Shown: positions 44,495 to 53,586 of the stretch, piece by piece | Layout of the letters: each line of letters begins with the position of its first letter | Position numbering within the stretch: position 1 is the stretch's first letter | Origin: Streptomyces dengpaensis | GTDB lineage: Bacteria > Actinomycetota > Actinomycetes > Streptomycetales > Streptomycetaceae | DNA length: 64,000 nt | Direction: 5' to 3' | Assembly (NCBI RefSeq): GCF_002946835.1 | Contig: NZ_CP026652.1 | Span: 5,146,001-5,210,000, forward strand | The notes under the pieces: generated by a model | The model's input: the letters and a program-made list of their open reading frames with translations, nothing else | Told to the model about the DNA's origin: nothing | Database searches by the model: none | Program-made: the position numbers and the translations under genes

Positions 44495-46111
44495 CTACGG
44501 ACACACCACCTGATCCCCCGTCACCACCCCGAACTCCCCCTGATGCTGATCCTCCGCCCGCACCCGCGTGACCTCCTTGAAGTCCGCCCCGACGGTGACC
44601 TTCAGCACCGCCCCTTGTTTCTTCACCGCGCGCAGTTCGGCGCCGGGCAGCGCGGCCGCGACGGACTTCGCCGAGCGGTCCCAGCGGGGGTCGTACGAGA
44701 CGACGGTGCGCCGCACGGTCTGGTCCCGTGCGCTGGTGGGCTGGTGCGTCGTACGGAACCCGGTGGCGGCGAGCGCCTTGTCGACGCGTCTGGCGAGGCC
44801 CGCCGTGGTCGTCCCGTTCTCGACCTGGACCCGGATCTGCTGCGGGGCCACGTCGACGCGCACGGCGGGCCTGGGCAGCGGCGTGTGCGCCGCGAGCGGC
44901 TTGTCGTCGCGCAGCGCCTGGAAGAGCTTCGCCGACTTGGCCGGGTCCCACTTCAGCGTCGACCCGATGCCCTTCACGGCATATCCCATCTGACCGATCG
45001 GCACGGTCGTGAACTCGGACGAACGGGGCGAGAAGCTCCGCATCGCCCGCCCGAGGTCGAGCAGTTCGTCCGTGCCGAACCCCTTGTCCGCGCGGACCGA
45101 GCCGAGCACGGCCCGGGTGACGTCGCGGAACTTCATCGGGTTCATCAGCACCCCGGACGAGGTGGCCCGCTCGACCAGCGCCGCCAGGAAGCGCTGCTGG
45201 CGCTGCATCCGGCCGAGGTCCGAGGCCCCGTCGATATGCCGGGCCCGTACGTACTGAAGCGCCTCCCCGCCGGCCAGCAGATGCGAGCCCGCCGCCAGAT
45301 CGAGACCGGTGTTCGAGTCCTTCAGCGGCTTGGCGGTGCAGATCTGTACGCCGCCGAGCACGTCCACCGTCTTCATGAAGCTGGTGAAGTCGACCTCCAG
45401 ATAGTGGTCGATCTTGACGTGGGTCATGTTCTCGACGGTGCGCACGGTCAGGTTCGGGCCGCCCTCCGCGTATGCCGCGTTGAGTTTGACCGGGTGGGCG
45501 CCGTGCCGTTTGCCGGTGGTCGCGTCGGTGTGCCCGGGCGTCTCGGCGTACGAGTCGCGCGGCAGGCTGACGACGCTGGCCCGCTCCCGGTCCTCGGAGA
45601 TGTGCACGATCATGATCGTGTCGGTGCAGTGACAGGGCGCTCCGCCCAGCCGGTACCTGCGCCGCTCCGCCTCCGCGATCTTGTCCCGGCCGTCGGTGCC
45701 GACCAGCAGCAGGTTCATGCCGTGGCCCGCCTCGGGGCGGTTCTTCATGTCCTTGAAGGGGTCGACCCGGGCGATGTCCGCGTCCAGGCTGGTGACCACC
45801 GCGTGCCCGATGCCCGCCGAGGCGAGGACCACCACGGAGAGGGTGGTCGTCATCCGCATGGCCCAGCGCGGCTTCTTGCGCCGTACGGGCGGCCGCGCGG
45901 GGGGTCTCCGCGAGCGGGACGGCTGCGGGCGTGCGGGTGAGCGGGGCGGCGTGGGCAAGGGGGGCACCTCCGCGGGGCTGGACCGGGGCGGGACGGGGGA
46001 TGCGGTTCGCGAGGCTGGACGGGGATGCGGTTCGTGAGGCTGGACGGGGATGCGGTTCGTGAGGCTGGACGGGGGATGCGGCGTGGGGATCCGTGAGCAC
46101 CGTAGGCCCAT
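44495..46111 (-). CDS. LCP family glycopolymer ligase 2, with LytR_C domain
   Basis: About 538 residues if started at ATG 46111; the start is uncertain. The N-terminus is Pro/Arg-rich and encoded by a 25-bp DNA repeat read in three frames. Membrane span TTTLSVVVLASAGIGHAVV, then the LCP domain (LLLVGTDGRD, DTIMIVHISED, VVSLPRDSYAETP, PVKLNAAYAEGGP, LQYVRARHID). The C-terminal LytR_C (IRVQVENGTTTAGLARRV) is of unknown function. It is divergent from the GT2 gene, sharing a 72-base gap, which suggests related roles in wall polymer assembly. Confidence 0.88.
   Translation of the reverse strand: MGLRCSRIPTPHPPSSLTNRIPVQPHEPHPRPASRTASPVPPRSSPAEVPPLPTPPRSPARPQPSRSRRPPARPPVRRKKPRWAMRMTTTLSVVVLASAGIGHAVVTSLDADIARVDPFKDMKNRPEAGHGMNLLLVGTDGRDKIAEAERRRYRLGGAPCHCTDTIMIVHISEDRERASVVSLPRDSYAETPGHTDATTGKRHGAHPVKLNAAYAEGGPNLTVRTVENMTHVKIDHYLEVDFTSFMKTVDVLGGVQICTAKPLKDSNTGLDLAAGSHLLAGGEALQYVRARHIDGASDLGRMQRQQRFLAALVERATSSGVLMNPMKFRDVTRAVLGSVRADKGFGTDELLDLGRAMRSFSPRSSEFTTVPIGQMGYAVKGIGSTLKWDPAKSAKLFQALRDDKPLAAHTPLPRPAVRVDVAPQQIRVQVENGTTTAGLARRVDKALAATGFRTTHQPTSARDQTVRRTVVSYDPRWDRSAKSVAAALPGAELRAVKKQGAVLKVTVGADFKEVTRVRAEDQHQGEFGVVTGDQVVCP
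46000..46081 (-). repeat. 25-bp tandem repeats inside the 5' part of LCP gene 2
   Basis: Three units begin at 46000, 46025 and 46050 (core ATGCGGTTCGTGAGGCTGG), plus a partial fourth. Since 25 is not a multiple of three, successive copies are translated in different frames and give unrelated Pro/Arg/Ser-rich peptides. Confidence 0.85.
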
Positions 46112-46183
46112 ACGATCTGCGGCCCGGGCCTTAGGCCGGGCGGCGCGCGCCCGTGTCCCCCATTCGCGGTAACGTGACGTCCG

Positions 46184-47227
46184 ATGAGCGAGAAGTCTGA
46201 CGTGCGGCCCCCCGCTGTTTCTGTGATCATGCCCGTCCTCAACGAGGAGCGGCATCTGCGCGGGGCCGTCCAAGCGATCCTGGCGCAGGACTACGACGGC
46301 GAGATGGAGGTGGTGATCGCCGTAGGTCCCTCGTCGGACCGCACGGAGGAGATCGCCGCCGAGCTCGTACGCGAGACTGTGTCCAATCAAAACAAGCGCG
46401 TCCACACCGTGCCGAACCCGACCGGGCGCACCCCCGCCGCGCTGAACGCCGCGATCAAGGCGTCTCGGCACCCTGTCGTCGTACGCGTCGACGGGCACGG
46501 CATGCTCTCGCCGAACTACATCGCGACGGCCGTACGCCTCCTGGAGGAGACCGGCGCGCAGAACGTCGGCGGCATCATGCACGCCGAGGGCGAGAACGAC
46601 TGGGAGCACGCGGTCGCCGCCGCGATGACCTCGAAGATCGGCGTCGGGAACGCCGCCTTCCACACGGGCGGCGAGGCGGGTCCCGCCGAGACCGTCTACC
46701 TCGGGGTCTTCCGGCGCGAGGCGCTGGAGCAACAGGGCGGCTACAACGAGGAGTTCATCCGCGCCCAGGACTGGGAGCTCAACTTCCGGATCCGGGAGGC
46801 GGGCGGGCTCATCTGGTTCTCGCCCGAGCTGAGGGTGTCGTACCGGCCCAGGCCTTCGGTGCGCGCCCTCGGCAAGCAGTACAAGGACTACGGGCGCTGG
46901 CGGCACGTCGTCGCCCGCTACCACGAGGGCTCCATCAACCTGCGCTACCTCGCCCCGCCGATCGCGGTGTGCGCGATCGCGGCGGGTGTGGTCGTGGGTG
47001 CTCTGGTGTCTCCCCTCGGCTTTGTGATCCCCGGCGGCTACCTCGCGGCGATCGCGCTCGGCTCGCTGCCCGCGGGCAAGGGGCTGCCGCTGAAGGCGCG
47101 CCTCCAGATCCCCGTTGCCCTCGCGACGATGCACATGTCCTGGGGCTTCGGCTTCCTCACCAGCCCGAAGACGCTGGCCAAGAAGGTCATCGCGTCCCGG
47201 CGCCCGGCGGTGCTCAGCTCCAACTGA
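46184..47227 (+). CDS. GT2-family glycosyltransferase
   Basis: A 347-residue protein. GT-A fold: VSVIMPVLNEERHLRGAVQA, the DxD-like RVDGHGMLSPNY, and the acceptor-side GGYNEEFIRAQDWELNFRIREAGG region with ED/QDWE. One or two C-terminal hydrophobic segments (IAVCAIAAGVVVGALVSPLG) tether it to the membrane. It probably adds a sugar to a lipid-linked polymer delivered by the neighbouring LCP enzymes. The acceptor is unknown. Confidence 0.9.
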   Translation: MSEKSDVRPPAVSVIMPVLNEERHLRGAVQAILAQDYDGEMEVVIAVGPSSDRTEEIAAELVRETVSNQNKRVHTVPNPTGRTPAALNAAIKASRHPVVVRVDGHGMLSPNYIATAVRLLEETGAQNVGGIMHAEGENDWEHAVAAAMTSKIGVGNAAFHTGGEAGPAETVYLGVFRREALEQQGGYNEEFIRAQDWELNFRIREAGGLIWFSPELRVSYRPRPSVRALGKQYKDYGRWRHVVARYHEGSINLRYLAPPIAVCAIAAGVVVGALVSPLGFVIPGGYLAAIALGSLPAGKGLPLKARLQIPVALATMHMSWGFGFLTSPKTLAKKVIASRRPAVLSSN

Positions 47228-47245
47228 GGTCTCTTGCATACGAGT

Positions 47246-47275
47246 TGGGCCCCTCTCCGCACGGAAGGGGGCCCA
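47246..47275. terminator. Hairpin between GT2 and LCP 3 genes
   Basis: TGGGCCCC (47246-47253) pairs with GGGGCCCA (47268-47275), with inner CCG/CGG pairing. It is 18 bases after the GT2 stop and lies between convergent genes. Confidence 0.65.
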
Positions 47276-47314
47276 GTTTCGTCAGGAGCGCCGCCAGGTG
47301 AGGCCCAGGGAGCG

Positions 47315-49117
47315 CTACCAGGTGAAGTTCGGGTTGACGTGCATGCACGCGCTCGTGTCCGAGCCGTTGAGCGCGTCGGCCGACTCCGGCGTCTTGTCGT
47401 CGTCCTTGGCCGGCTTGTACGTCGTACCGTCACGCCAGTCGGCGCCGACGATCAGCGTCACCCCGGAGACGTCCGTGGACTTCTCCACCGAACGCGCCGG
47501 AATCCCGAGGGCCTTGGCGACCCGCAGGGCGTCGCCCTCGAAGTCGGCGCTCGGGTAGCGGATCACCGTCGTGTCCTCGGTGAGCGCGGACGCCGTGTCG
47601 GCCGTCGCCTGGGTGAAGCCCTTGCCGATGAGCAGCTGGGTCACGGTGCTCGCCCGCCCGGCGGCCGCGGCCAGCGTGGACGTCCGGGTGCCGTTCTGCA
47701 CGATCACGCCGATCTTGTCGTCCTCCGCGGCCGGGTCGGACGAGGTCTTCTCCTTGGCGGTCTTCTTCTTGTCCTTGCCGTCCAGCGCGATGTCCTCGCG
47801 GACGAGCCGGAACAGCTTCGCCGCGTCCGTCGGCTTGGGCAGCACCCGGTTGCCGTCGGAGGAGTACACCCACGGCATGGTGGTCATGGTGATGCGATCC
47901 GTCGGGACCTTCTTCAGCTCCTTGCTGAGGTCGTAGAGCTGGGTCACCGAGCCCAGGCCCTCGTCGACGGTCAGCGCGCTGGTGGCCGTCTCGGCGAGCT
48001 TGCGCAGCTTGTTGGGGTTGCTGAGCGTGGCGTTCTCGCGCAGCTGGCGGACCATCGAGTTCATGTACATGTGCTGGGCCTCGGCCCGGCCGATGTCGCT
48101 GCCGTCCTCGAAGCCGTACCGCGTACGCAGCCACTGCAGGGCCTGCTTGCCCTGGATGGACGTCGTGCCCTTCTCCAGCCTCAGCCCCGAGCCGTGACCG
48201 TCGGAGGTGTGCGAGTAGATGTTGGCGTCCACGCAGACCGGGACGCCGCCGATGGCGTCCGCCATCGACACCACACCCGCGAAGTCGACCATCATGAAGT
48301 GGTCGATGTGGATATCGGTCAGCTTCTCCCACGTGGCGACCGTGCAGCCCGGGCCGCCGCGGCCCAGCGAGTCGTTCGTCATCACGAGCGACGTGCTCGC
48401 CGCGTAATCCTTGTCGGTGTCCGGGTCGGTGCACGTCGGTATCTGCAGGAGCGTGTCGCGCGGCATGCTGACCACCGACATGTTGGTGCGGTCCGCCGAG
48501 ACGTGCAACAGCATCTGGACGTCCGCGCGGGGCGGCGCGCCGAAAGTGTCCTTGGCGCCGCCGAGCTTCTGGTTCTCCACGGAGTCGCGGGCGTCCGAAC
48601 CGATCAGCAGGATGTTCAGCGGGGTCTGGCCCGCCGCGTTCGGCTTGGGCGCGGCGGCGCGGTCCTTCGCGTCGCCGATGTTCAACGCGTCCTTTTTGAT
48701 GTTGTCGTTGAGATGCCGGTAGTAGATGTAACCGGCCCCGGCGGCGCCGAGTATCAGGAACGCCAGGACCATCGCCGACCAGCGCAGGATGCGGCGTCTG
48801 CGACGCGGACGCCGCCCGCCGCCCCCGTCCCAGCGACCGCCGTGCCGGCCGTGGGCCTGCTGTGTGGGCGGCAGCGTGTCGTCGGCCGGGCGACCCCCAT
48901 CGCCGTCGGCCGTGGTGACGCGACCGCCGTCGGGTGTTCCGACGCGACCGTCATCGGCTGTCCGGACGCGAACGCCATCGGCCGTCCTGACGCGACCGCC
49001 GCCGGTCCTGTGAACGGGGTCGCCGTTCTCGTCGTACAGGCCGTCGTTCCAGCCCGGTTCGCCGGCTTCCCGGACGCGTGGCCGTATTCCCTCCCCACGC
49101 ACACTGCTCTGCGCCAT
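47315..49117 (-). CDS. LCP family glycopolymer ligase 3, with LytR_C domain
   Basis: A 600-residue protein from ATG 49117 with a G-rich GGGGAGG upstream. Residues 1-125 are cytoplasmic and carry a degenerate repeat of Arg/Val/Thr-Ala-Asp-Gly units (VRTADGVRVRTADDGRV). One span (AMVLAFLILGAAGAGYIYY), then the LCP domain (ILLIGSDARDS, DVQMLLHVSADR, SMPRDTLLQIP, LQWLRTRYGFEDGSD) and LytR_C (IGVIVQNGTRTSTLAAAAG). It ends with an extra tail finishing CMHVNPNFTW. It is downstream of LCP 4 on the same strand. Confidence 0.9.
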   Translation of the reverse strand: MAQSSVRGEGIRPRVREAGEPGWNDGLYDENGDPVHRTGGGRVRTADGVRVRTADDGRVGTPDGGRVTTADGDGGRPADDTLPPTQQAHGRHGGRWDGGGGRRPRRRRRILRWSAMVLAFLILGAAGAGYIYYRHLNDNIKKDALNIGDAKDRAAAPKPNAAGQTPLNILLIGSDARDSVENQKLGGAKDTFGAPPRADVQMLLHVSADRTNMSVVSMPRDTLLQIPTCTDPDTDKDYAASTSLVMTNDSLGRGGPGCTVATWEKLTDIHIDHFMMVDFAGVVSMADAIGGVPVCVDANIYSHTSDGHGSGLRLEKGTTSIQGKQALQWLRTRYGFEDGSDIGRAEAQHMYMNSMVRQLRENATLSNPNKLRKLAETATSALTVDEGLGSVTQLYDLSKELKKVPTDRITMTTMPWVYSSDGNRVLPKPTDAAKLFRLVREDIALDGKDKKKTAKEKTSSDPAAEDDKIGVIVQNGTRTSTLAAAAGRASTVTQLLIGKGFTQATADTASALTEDTTVIRYPSADFEGDALRVAKALGIPARSVEKSTDVSGVTLIVGADWRDGTTYKPAKDDDKTPESADALNGSDTSACMHVNPNFTW

Positions 49118-49148
49118 CTCCCTGCCCCTCCCCACCCTGCGCCTGACA

Positions 49149-49236
49149 AACGGGTCCGTCACGCACGTCCGGCAGGACGCTTCGAGCGCCCTGCCGGACA
49201 CATCCCGCGTCTTGTCAGACGCCTGACGGACCCGTT
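49149..49236. terminator. Nested hairpins between LCP 4 and LCP 3
   Basis: Outer arms AACGGGTCCGTCA (49149-49161) and TGACGGACCCGTT (49224-49236) enclose an inner perfect 10-bp stem GTCCGGCAGG/CCTGCCGGAC (49167-49176, 49190-49199). It would form a cruciform or terminator right after the LCP 4 stop. Confidence 0.7.
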
Positions 49237-49242
49237 AGGTCA

Positions 49243-50997
49243 TCAGCTGGCGCACACTGTCTTGTCGGCCGTGGACTTCTCGACCTCCGGCGCCTTCGTC
49301 GGCGCGGTCATCGACACCCCGGCCCCCTTGAAGTCCTTGCCCAGGGTCAGCACGATCGCGGGCAGACCCTGTGAGTTCAGCTCGCTCTCGCCCGGCTTCA
49401 ACGCGGAACCGGACAGCCCCATGAGATCCGCCAGTTTGCGTGCCTGATCGGCCTGGTCGGGAGAGTACTCCAGGGTTGTCCTACTCAGTGTTTCGTCAGC
49501 GTTTCCGAGCTGGCTGGACTTGAGCACGCCCTCATCATTCTGCAGCCAGTTAAGAGTTTCCTGTGCGCTGCCGGCCTCGGCGCCGCCGTTGTAGATGTTG
49601 ACCCGGATGTCGGACGCGGCGGAGCGGGAGCCCTTGAGGCGGGCGTCCTCCGCGGCCTTCTCCTTGTCCTTCGCCTTCTTCTCCTTCTCCTTCACCGCGG
49701 TCAAGGAGACGTCGTTGATGATGGCGTCGAAGAGCTCTTGTCCCGCACCCGGCCTGACGACGACCGTCGCCTTGACCGTCTCGGCGGGGTTGTCGTCCAC
49801 CGGCACGGTGGTGAAGGAGATGTTCTTGGTCGGCACCTTCTTCAGCTCCAGGGCCACGTCCTTGAGCGTGCTGACCTTTCCTATGCCGGTGTCCACGGTG
49901 AGCGCCTTGGTGGCGGCCTCGGCCAGGTTCACCAGCTTGGTGGGGCTGGTGAGGGTGTCGCCGGAGCTCATCTTGCGCATGAGCGAGCCCAGGAACTGCT
50001 GCTGCACCTTGATGCGGTCCAGGTCGCCCTGGTTGCCGAAGCTGTGCCGGGTGCGCAGGAAGGCGAGCGCCTGCTCACCCTGGAGTGTGTGCTCACCCTC
50101 GGACAGCTTGAGGTGCGAGTCCGGGTCGTCGACGTCCTTGGCGAGGCACACGGGGACGCCCTCCACCGCGGTGGTCAGCGTCTTGACCGCGTTGAAGTCG
50201 GCCATCATGAAGTGGTCCGGCTCGATGCCGGTGTTCTCCTCGACCGTACGCATCGTGCAGCCCGGGTCCCGGCCGCCCTGACCGAGGCTCGTGTTGAAGC
50301 GGACGCCCTGCGTGCCCGGGACGATCTCCTTGCTGCCGTCCGACTGGACCGTCTCGCAGTCCGGGATATCGACGATGAGGTCGCGCGGAATGCTCATCAC
50401 GGTCGCGTTCGTACGGTCCTTGGCGACGTGCAGCAGGAGGGTGGTATCGGCGTGCCCGACGCTGCCCGAGTCGCCGTAGCCCTCGTTGCCCGCGCCGGTG
50501 CGCTTGTCCGTACCGATGATCAGGATGTTGAAGGCGTCGTCCTTGCTGAAGCTGCTCTTGCCCGCGCTGCCGATGTCCGTCGTGTTGACGTTGCCCTCAA
50601 GGTGCTTGAGGTAGGCGTACGCGGCGGCCGAGACGCCCACCAGTACGAAGGCCATGGTGCCGCCGGTCCACAGCAGGATCTTCTTCGCCTTCGACTTCTG
50701 CGGCTTGGTGCGCCCGCGGCGCCGCCCCGGAACCGGCTCCGGGGGGCCCGTACGCCGTCGGCGCGGGCCCGGCACATCGGTGCCGGGAGCTTCGCGGCTC
50801 CGGCCCGGCGTCTCGCGATCCCTGCCCGGGGCGGTGCGGGCACGCCCTCCCGGGGGAGTGCCTCTCCGCGGCCTCGGGACCCCCGACTGCGGTGCGGAAG
50901 GGGGCGGTCGCAGTTCGTATTCGCCGGTGTTCGGGTTGAGTACCCACTGGTCTGCGGGGTCGATGTCGTCCGCCCGCCCACGGCCTTGCGCGTCCAC
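49243..50997 (-). CDS. LCP family glycopolymer ligase 4, with LytR_C domain
   Basis: A 584-residue protein from GTG 50997 (GGAGG twelve bases upstream). The N-terminal cytoplasmic part has DPADQWVLNPNTGEYELRPP and an Arg/Pro/Gly region. Span ILLWTGGTMAFVLVGVSAAA, then the LCP domain (ILIIGTDKR, DTTLLLHVAKDR, VMSIPRDLIVDIP, LAFLRTRHSFGNQGDLDR), a Lys/Glu-rich charged helix (KEKEKKAKDKEKAAEDARLK) unique among the five, and LytR_C (IRVNIYNGGAEAGSAQET). Confidence 0.9.
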   Translation of the reverse strand: MDAQGRGRADDIDPADQWVLNPNTGEYELRPPPSAPQSGVPRPRRGTPPGGRARTAPGRDRETPGRSREAPGTDVPGPRRRRTGPPEPVPGRRRGRTKPQKSKAKKILLWTGGTMAFVLVGVSAAAYAYLKHLEGNVNTTDIGSAGKSSFSKDDAFNILIIGTDKRTGAGNEGYGDSGSVGHADTTLLLHVAKDRTNATVMSIPRDLIVDIPDCETVQSDGSKEIVPGTQGVRFNTSLGQGGRDPGCTMRTVEENTGIEPDHFMMADFNAVKTLTTAVEGVPVCLAKDVDDPDSHLKLSEGEHTLQGEQALAFLRTRHSFGNQGDLDRIKVQQQFLGSLMRKMSSGDTLTSPTKLVNLAEAATKALTVDTGIGKVSTLKDVALELKKVPTKNISFTTVPVDDNPAETVKATVVVRPGAGQELFDAIINDVSLTAVKEKEKKAKDKEKAAEDARLKGSRSAASDIRVNIYNGGAEAGSAQETLNWLQNDEGVLKSSQLGNADETLSRTTLEYSPDQADQARKLADLMGLSGSALKPGESELNSQGLPAIVLTLGKDFKGAGVSMTAPTKAPEVEKSTADKTVCAS

Positions 50998-51241
50998 GGT
51001 TGTCTGAATCCTCCGTCGGGGCCACGCGGCGCCTTATCCCCTCAAAAGGCGCTCGGGTCTCGGTCAGCAGTGCTCGACCAGCAGGATGACCTCATGGCCG
51101 GGTGCACCGGGTCGCTCACACTATCCGCCCAGTTCAGCGTCCAGCGACGTCGGTGACGAATTCCACGTCCCTACAACCGGGCAATCCGACCTATTTCCCG
51201 GAGACTTCTTGGCCCGGTCGTTCCCAGCCTTGGCGTGGGCT

Positions 51242-52564
51242 TTACCCGCAGGCGTCCCCGGCCGCCGTGTTCCCGCGGAAAGTCGGCGCGGGTTCCGGGG
51301 TTCCGGCGCTTCCGCGTGGCTGCTTGGCCTTCGACTTTCCGTCGTCGCGCGACTCCTCTTCGTGGTCGTACGAGGGGTCTGGCGAGGGGTCGGGTGCGGA
51401 GTCGGGTGCGGAGTCGGCCGTACGGCTGGATGTCGAATTACCGCTTTTTGCGGCGGAATCCTCTGGAAGGTCCTTCGAGACCGCCACCGGCAGGTCCGCA
51501 CGCAGCCGTTCGAAAAGCTGTGTCGCGTCGGGCTCCACGAGCTGGTCACGATTGGGATTGTTGACGTACGACGTCCGGGGCACCGTCAGGAACTGCACAC
51601 GTTCCGTCGGGATGTTGCGCATTCCGCGCACCAGGTCATAAAGGCCGCGCAGGCTCGCGAGCCCCGGATCCGCGGTGAGCGCCGAGGTGGCCGCGTCGAG
51701 CACGGGATAGAGCTTCGCCGGATTGAGCAGAACGTCATTGCCGCGCACCTCGTTGACGAGCGCGGCGAGGAATCGCTGCTGACGGTCCATCCGGTCGGTG
51801 TCGCTGCCGTCGCCGATGCTCTTGCGGGCGCGTACGTAGCCGAGCGCCTGCTCTCCGTCGAGCACGACCTTGCCCGCGGGCAGCTTCAGCTTGGCTTCCT
51901 TGTCGTCGATGGGTTCCTTCAGGCAGACCTCGACGCCGTCCACGGCATCGACCATGTCCGTGAAGCCGCGGAAGTCGACGACCATGTGGTGGTCGACGCG
52001 GATGTTCGTGAGCTTCTCGACGGTCCGGATCGTGCAGGCCGAACCGCCTATCTCGAAGGCGTAGTTGACCATCGCGAACATCGGCTGGGTGCGCGTCCCG
52101 TCCGGCCGCCGGCAGCTCGGCACGTCCACCATCAGGTCGCGGGGGATGGACACGGCGGTCGCGCTGTGCCGGTTCGCGGCCAGGTGCAGCAGGATCATGG
52201 TGTCGGACCGCTCGGTTCCGGGGTCCTTCCCGTACTTCTTGTTGCCCTCCCCGGAACGCGAGTCCGACCCGATCAGCAGGATGTTCTGCGCGTCCCGCAC
52301 CAGCGACGTGGGCCGTTCCTTCTCGAACCGGGCGAGCTCGGCGGCGGCGTCGTCGTCCGACGTGATGTTCGCGTTCAGGATCTCGTACGCCACCCAGCCG
52401 GCCCCCACGGCGCCGAGCACCACGACGGCGACACCGATCGCCGTACAGCGCAGCCAGCGCCGGCGCCGACGCAGACGACCGGCCCCGGTGGGCGACGCTC
52501 CCAGTCCCGGCCCCTCCGGCCGTCCGGGGGGCGTGCGCACGGTGTCGGACACGTGTGGATCCAC
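51242..52564 (-). CDS. LCP family glycopolymer ligase 5
   Basis: A 440-residue protein; GTG 52564 assumed, and a GTG four codons later is possible. Arg-rich cytoplasmic stub, span CTAIGVAVVVLGAVGAGWVA, then the LCP domain (ILLIGSDSRSGEG, DTMILLHLAANRH, AVSIPRDLMVDVP, LGYVRARKSIGDGSD). The tail is a low-complexity Asp/Ser/Pro segment (SAPDSAPDPSPDPS) in place of LytR_C. It is adjacent to the TIGR03089 gene, the same pairing as mycobacterial cpsA and Rv3268. Confidence 0.9.
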   Translation of the reverse strand: MDPHVSDTVRTPPGRPEGPGLGASPTGAGRLRRRRRWLRCTAIGVAVVVLGAVGAGWVAYEILNANITSDDDAAAELARFEKERPTSLVRDAQNILLIGSDSRSGEGNKKYGKDPGTERSDTMILLHLAANRHSATAVSIPRDLMVDVPSCRRPDGTRTQPMFAMVNYAFEIGGSACTIRTVEKLTNIRVDHHMVVDFRGFTDMVDAVDGVEVCLKEPIDDKEAKLKLPAGKVVLDGEQALGYVRARKSIGDGSDTDRMDRQQRFLAALVNEVRGNDVLLNPAKLYPVLDAATSALTADPGLASLRGLYDLVRGMRNIPTERVQFLTVPRTSYVNNPNRDQLVEPDATQLFERLRADLPVAVSKDLPEDSAAKSGNSTSSRTADSAPDSAPDPSPDPSYDHEEESRDDGKSKAKQPRGSAGTPEPAPTFRGNTAAGDACG

Positions 52565-52566
52565 CC

Positions 52567-52588
52567 CTCATGACGTACTCATGACGTA
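52567..52588 (-). repeat. 11-bp tandem duplication at the 5' end of LCP gene 5
   Basis: CTCATGACGTA occurs twice in a row directly upstream of the start codon, over the place where the ribosome-binding site should lie. Confidence 0.75.
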
Positions 52589-52701
52589 CGAGCGTGCGGT
52601 GCCTGCTCTTACGACCATGGCGCGGAGGGGGCCATAGGGGTGGCTGATAGTAGGCCGAACGGGGGATGCGCGGCTCCCCTGACCAGGAGGCACACGGCGA
52701 T

Positions 52702-53457
52702 CTAGTGAGCCGTCGCGGTCACCCGCTCGCTCTCGATCCGCTGGGCGAGCGAGTCCTCACCGAGCTGCTCCAGATGGCGGCACAGCACCACGGACCCGCC
52801 GGTGGAGAGCGCCGCGTACAGACCGGCGCTCAGGCCCTCCCACGTGTCGTACGGAAGCGCCGACAGGATGCGGGACCCGGGCCCGGTCAGGCCCAGCTCG
52901 GGCGCGTCCGCCCGGGCCCGCTCGACGACCTCCGCGCTCGTGTACTCGGCCCCGGCGACGATCAGCGCGGGCTCCTCCGGGTCCACGGGCGCGTACGGCA
53001 CGAAGCGGTCGCCCTGGGTCGGCACCTCGACGGCGTAGTCGGCGTACCCGGCGGGCGGGGCCGGGAAGCGGCGCCCCAGCGGTGCGAGCGAGAGGGCGAT
53101 GCGTTCGCCCGGACAGGCGAGCCCGTCGTCGAACCGGCCCGGCCCGGCGACGACATGGTCCGCCGCGGCCGGATCGCCGCCGACATCCGCGATGACACCC
53201 ACCGAGGAACACGCGAGCAGCCATACCGCCGTCTGCCAGTGCGCGGGCAGCAGCAGCGCCACCCGTCCGCCGGGCTCTGCGGACCACTCGCCCTGGAGCA
53301 GGTTGGCCGTCTTGGCCACCCAATTGGCGAACGTGGCCACGGACAATTCGACGCGTTCGCCGGTGGCGTCGTCGTAGAAGGTCACCAGAGGGCGCGCGGG
53401 GTCCGCGGCGAGCGCGGATCGCAGCAGGTCGGCAGGGGTGCGATCGGTGGCATTCAC
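52702..53457 (-). CDS. TIGR03089 family protein (adenylation-domain N-terminal fragment fold)
   Basis: A 251-residue protein starting at GTG 53457. It resembles the N-terminal part of AMP-binding enzymes (FYDDATGERVELSVATFANW, ALLLPAHWQTAVWLLACSSVG) but is far too short. It lacks the P-loop and the YGxTE motif, so it is unlikely to adenylate. Short proteins of this kind recur next to LCP genes in actinobacteria (TIGR03089). Role unknown. Confidence 0.8.
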   Translation of the reverse strand: MNATDRTPADLLRSALAADPARPLVTFYDDATGERVELSVATFANWVAKTANLLQGEWSAEPGGRVALLLPAHWQTAVWLLACSSVGVIADVGGDPAAADHVVAGPGRFDDGLACPGERIALSLAPLGRRFPAPPAGYADYAVEVPTQGDRFVPYAPVDPEEPALIVAGAEYTSAEVVERARADAPELGLTGPGSRILSALPYDTWEGLSAGLYAALSTGGSVVLCRHLEQLGEDSLAQRIESERVTATAH

Positions 53458-53586
53458 GCGCGCAAGCGTACGCGGGGGCGACGCGCCGAGTGGGCTGCCC
53501 ACGCCACCGGTTCGGGTGAACGTGCGCCGACGGTCCGTCAATTCCTCGATGGACAGATATGTATGAATATGTCCACGATCGGGGGT

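Noticed and set aside
47234..49447. Long open frame of more than 700 codons antisense to LCP genes 3 and 4
   Set aside because: It mirrors the GC-rich third positions of the real minus-strand genes, has no family motifs, and starts without a ribosome-binding site.
52666..53586. Upstream extension of the amidase frame by about 300 codons
   Set aside because: It lies opposite the TIGR03089 gene and lacks protein-like features; the signal peptide marks the true N-terminus near 53587.
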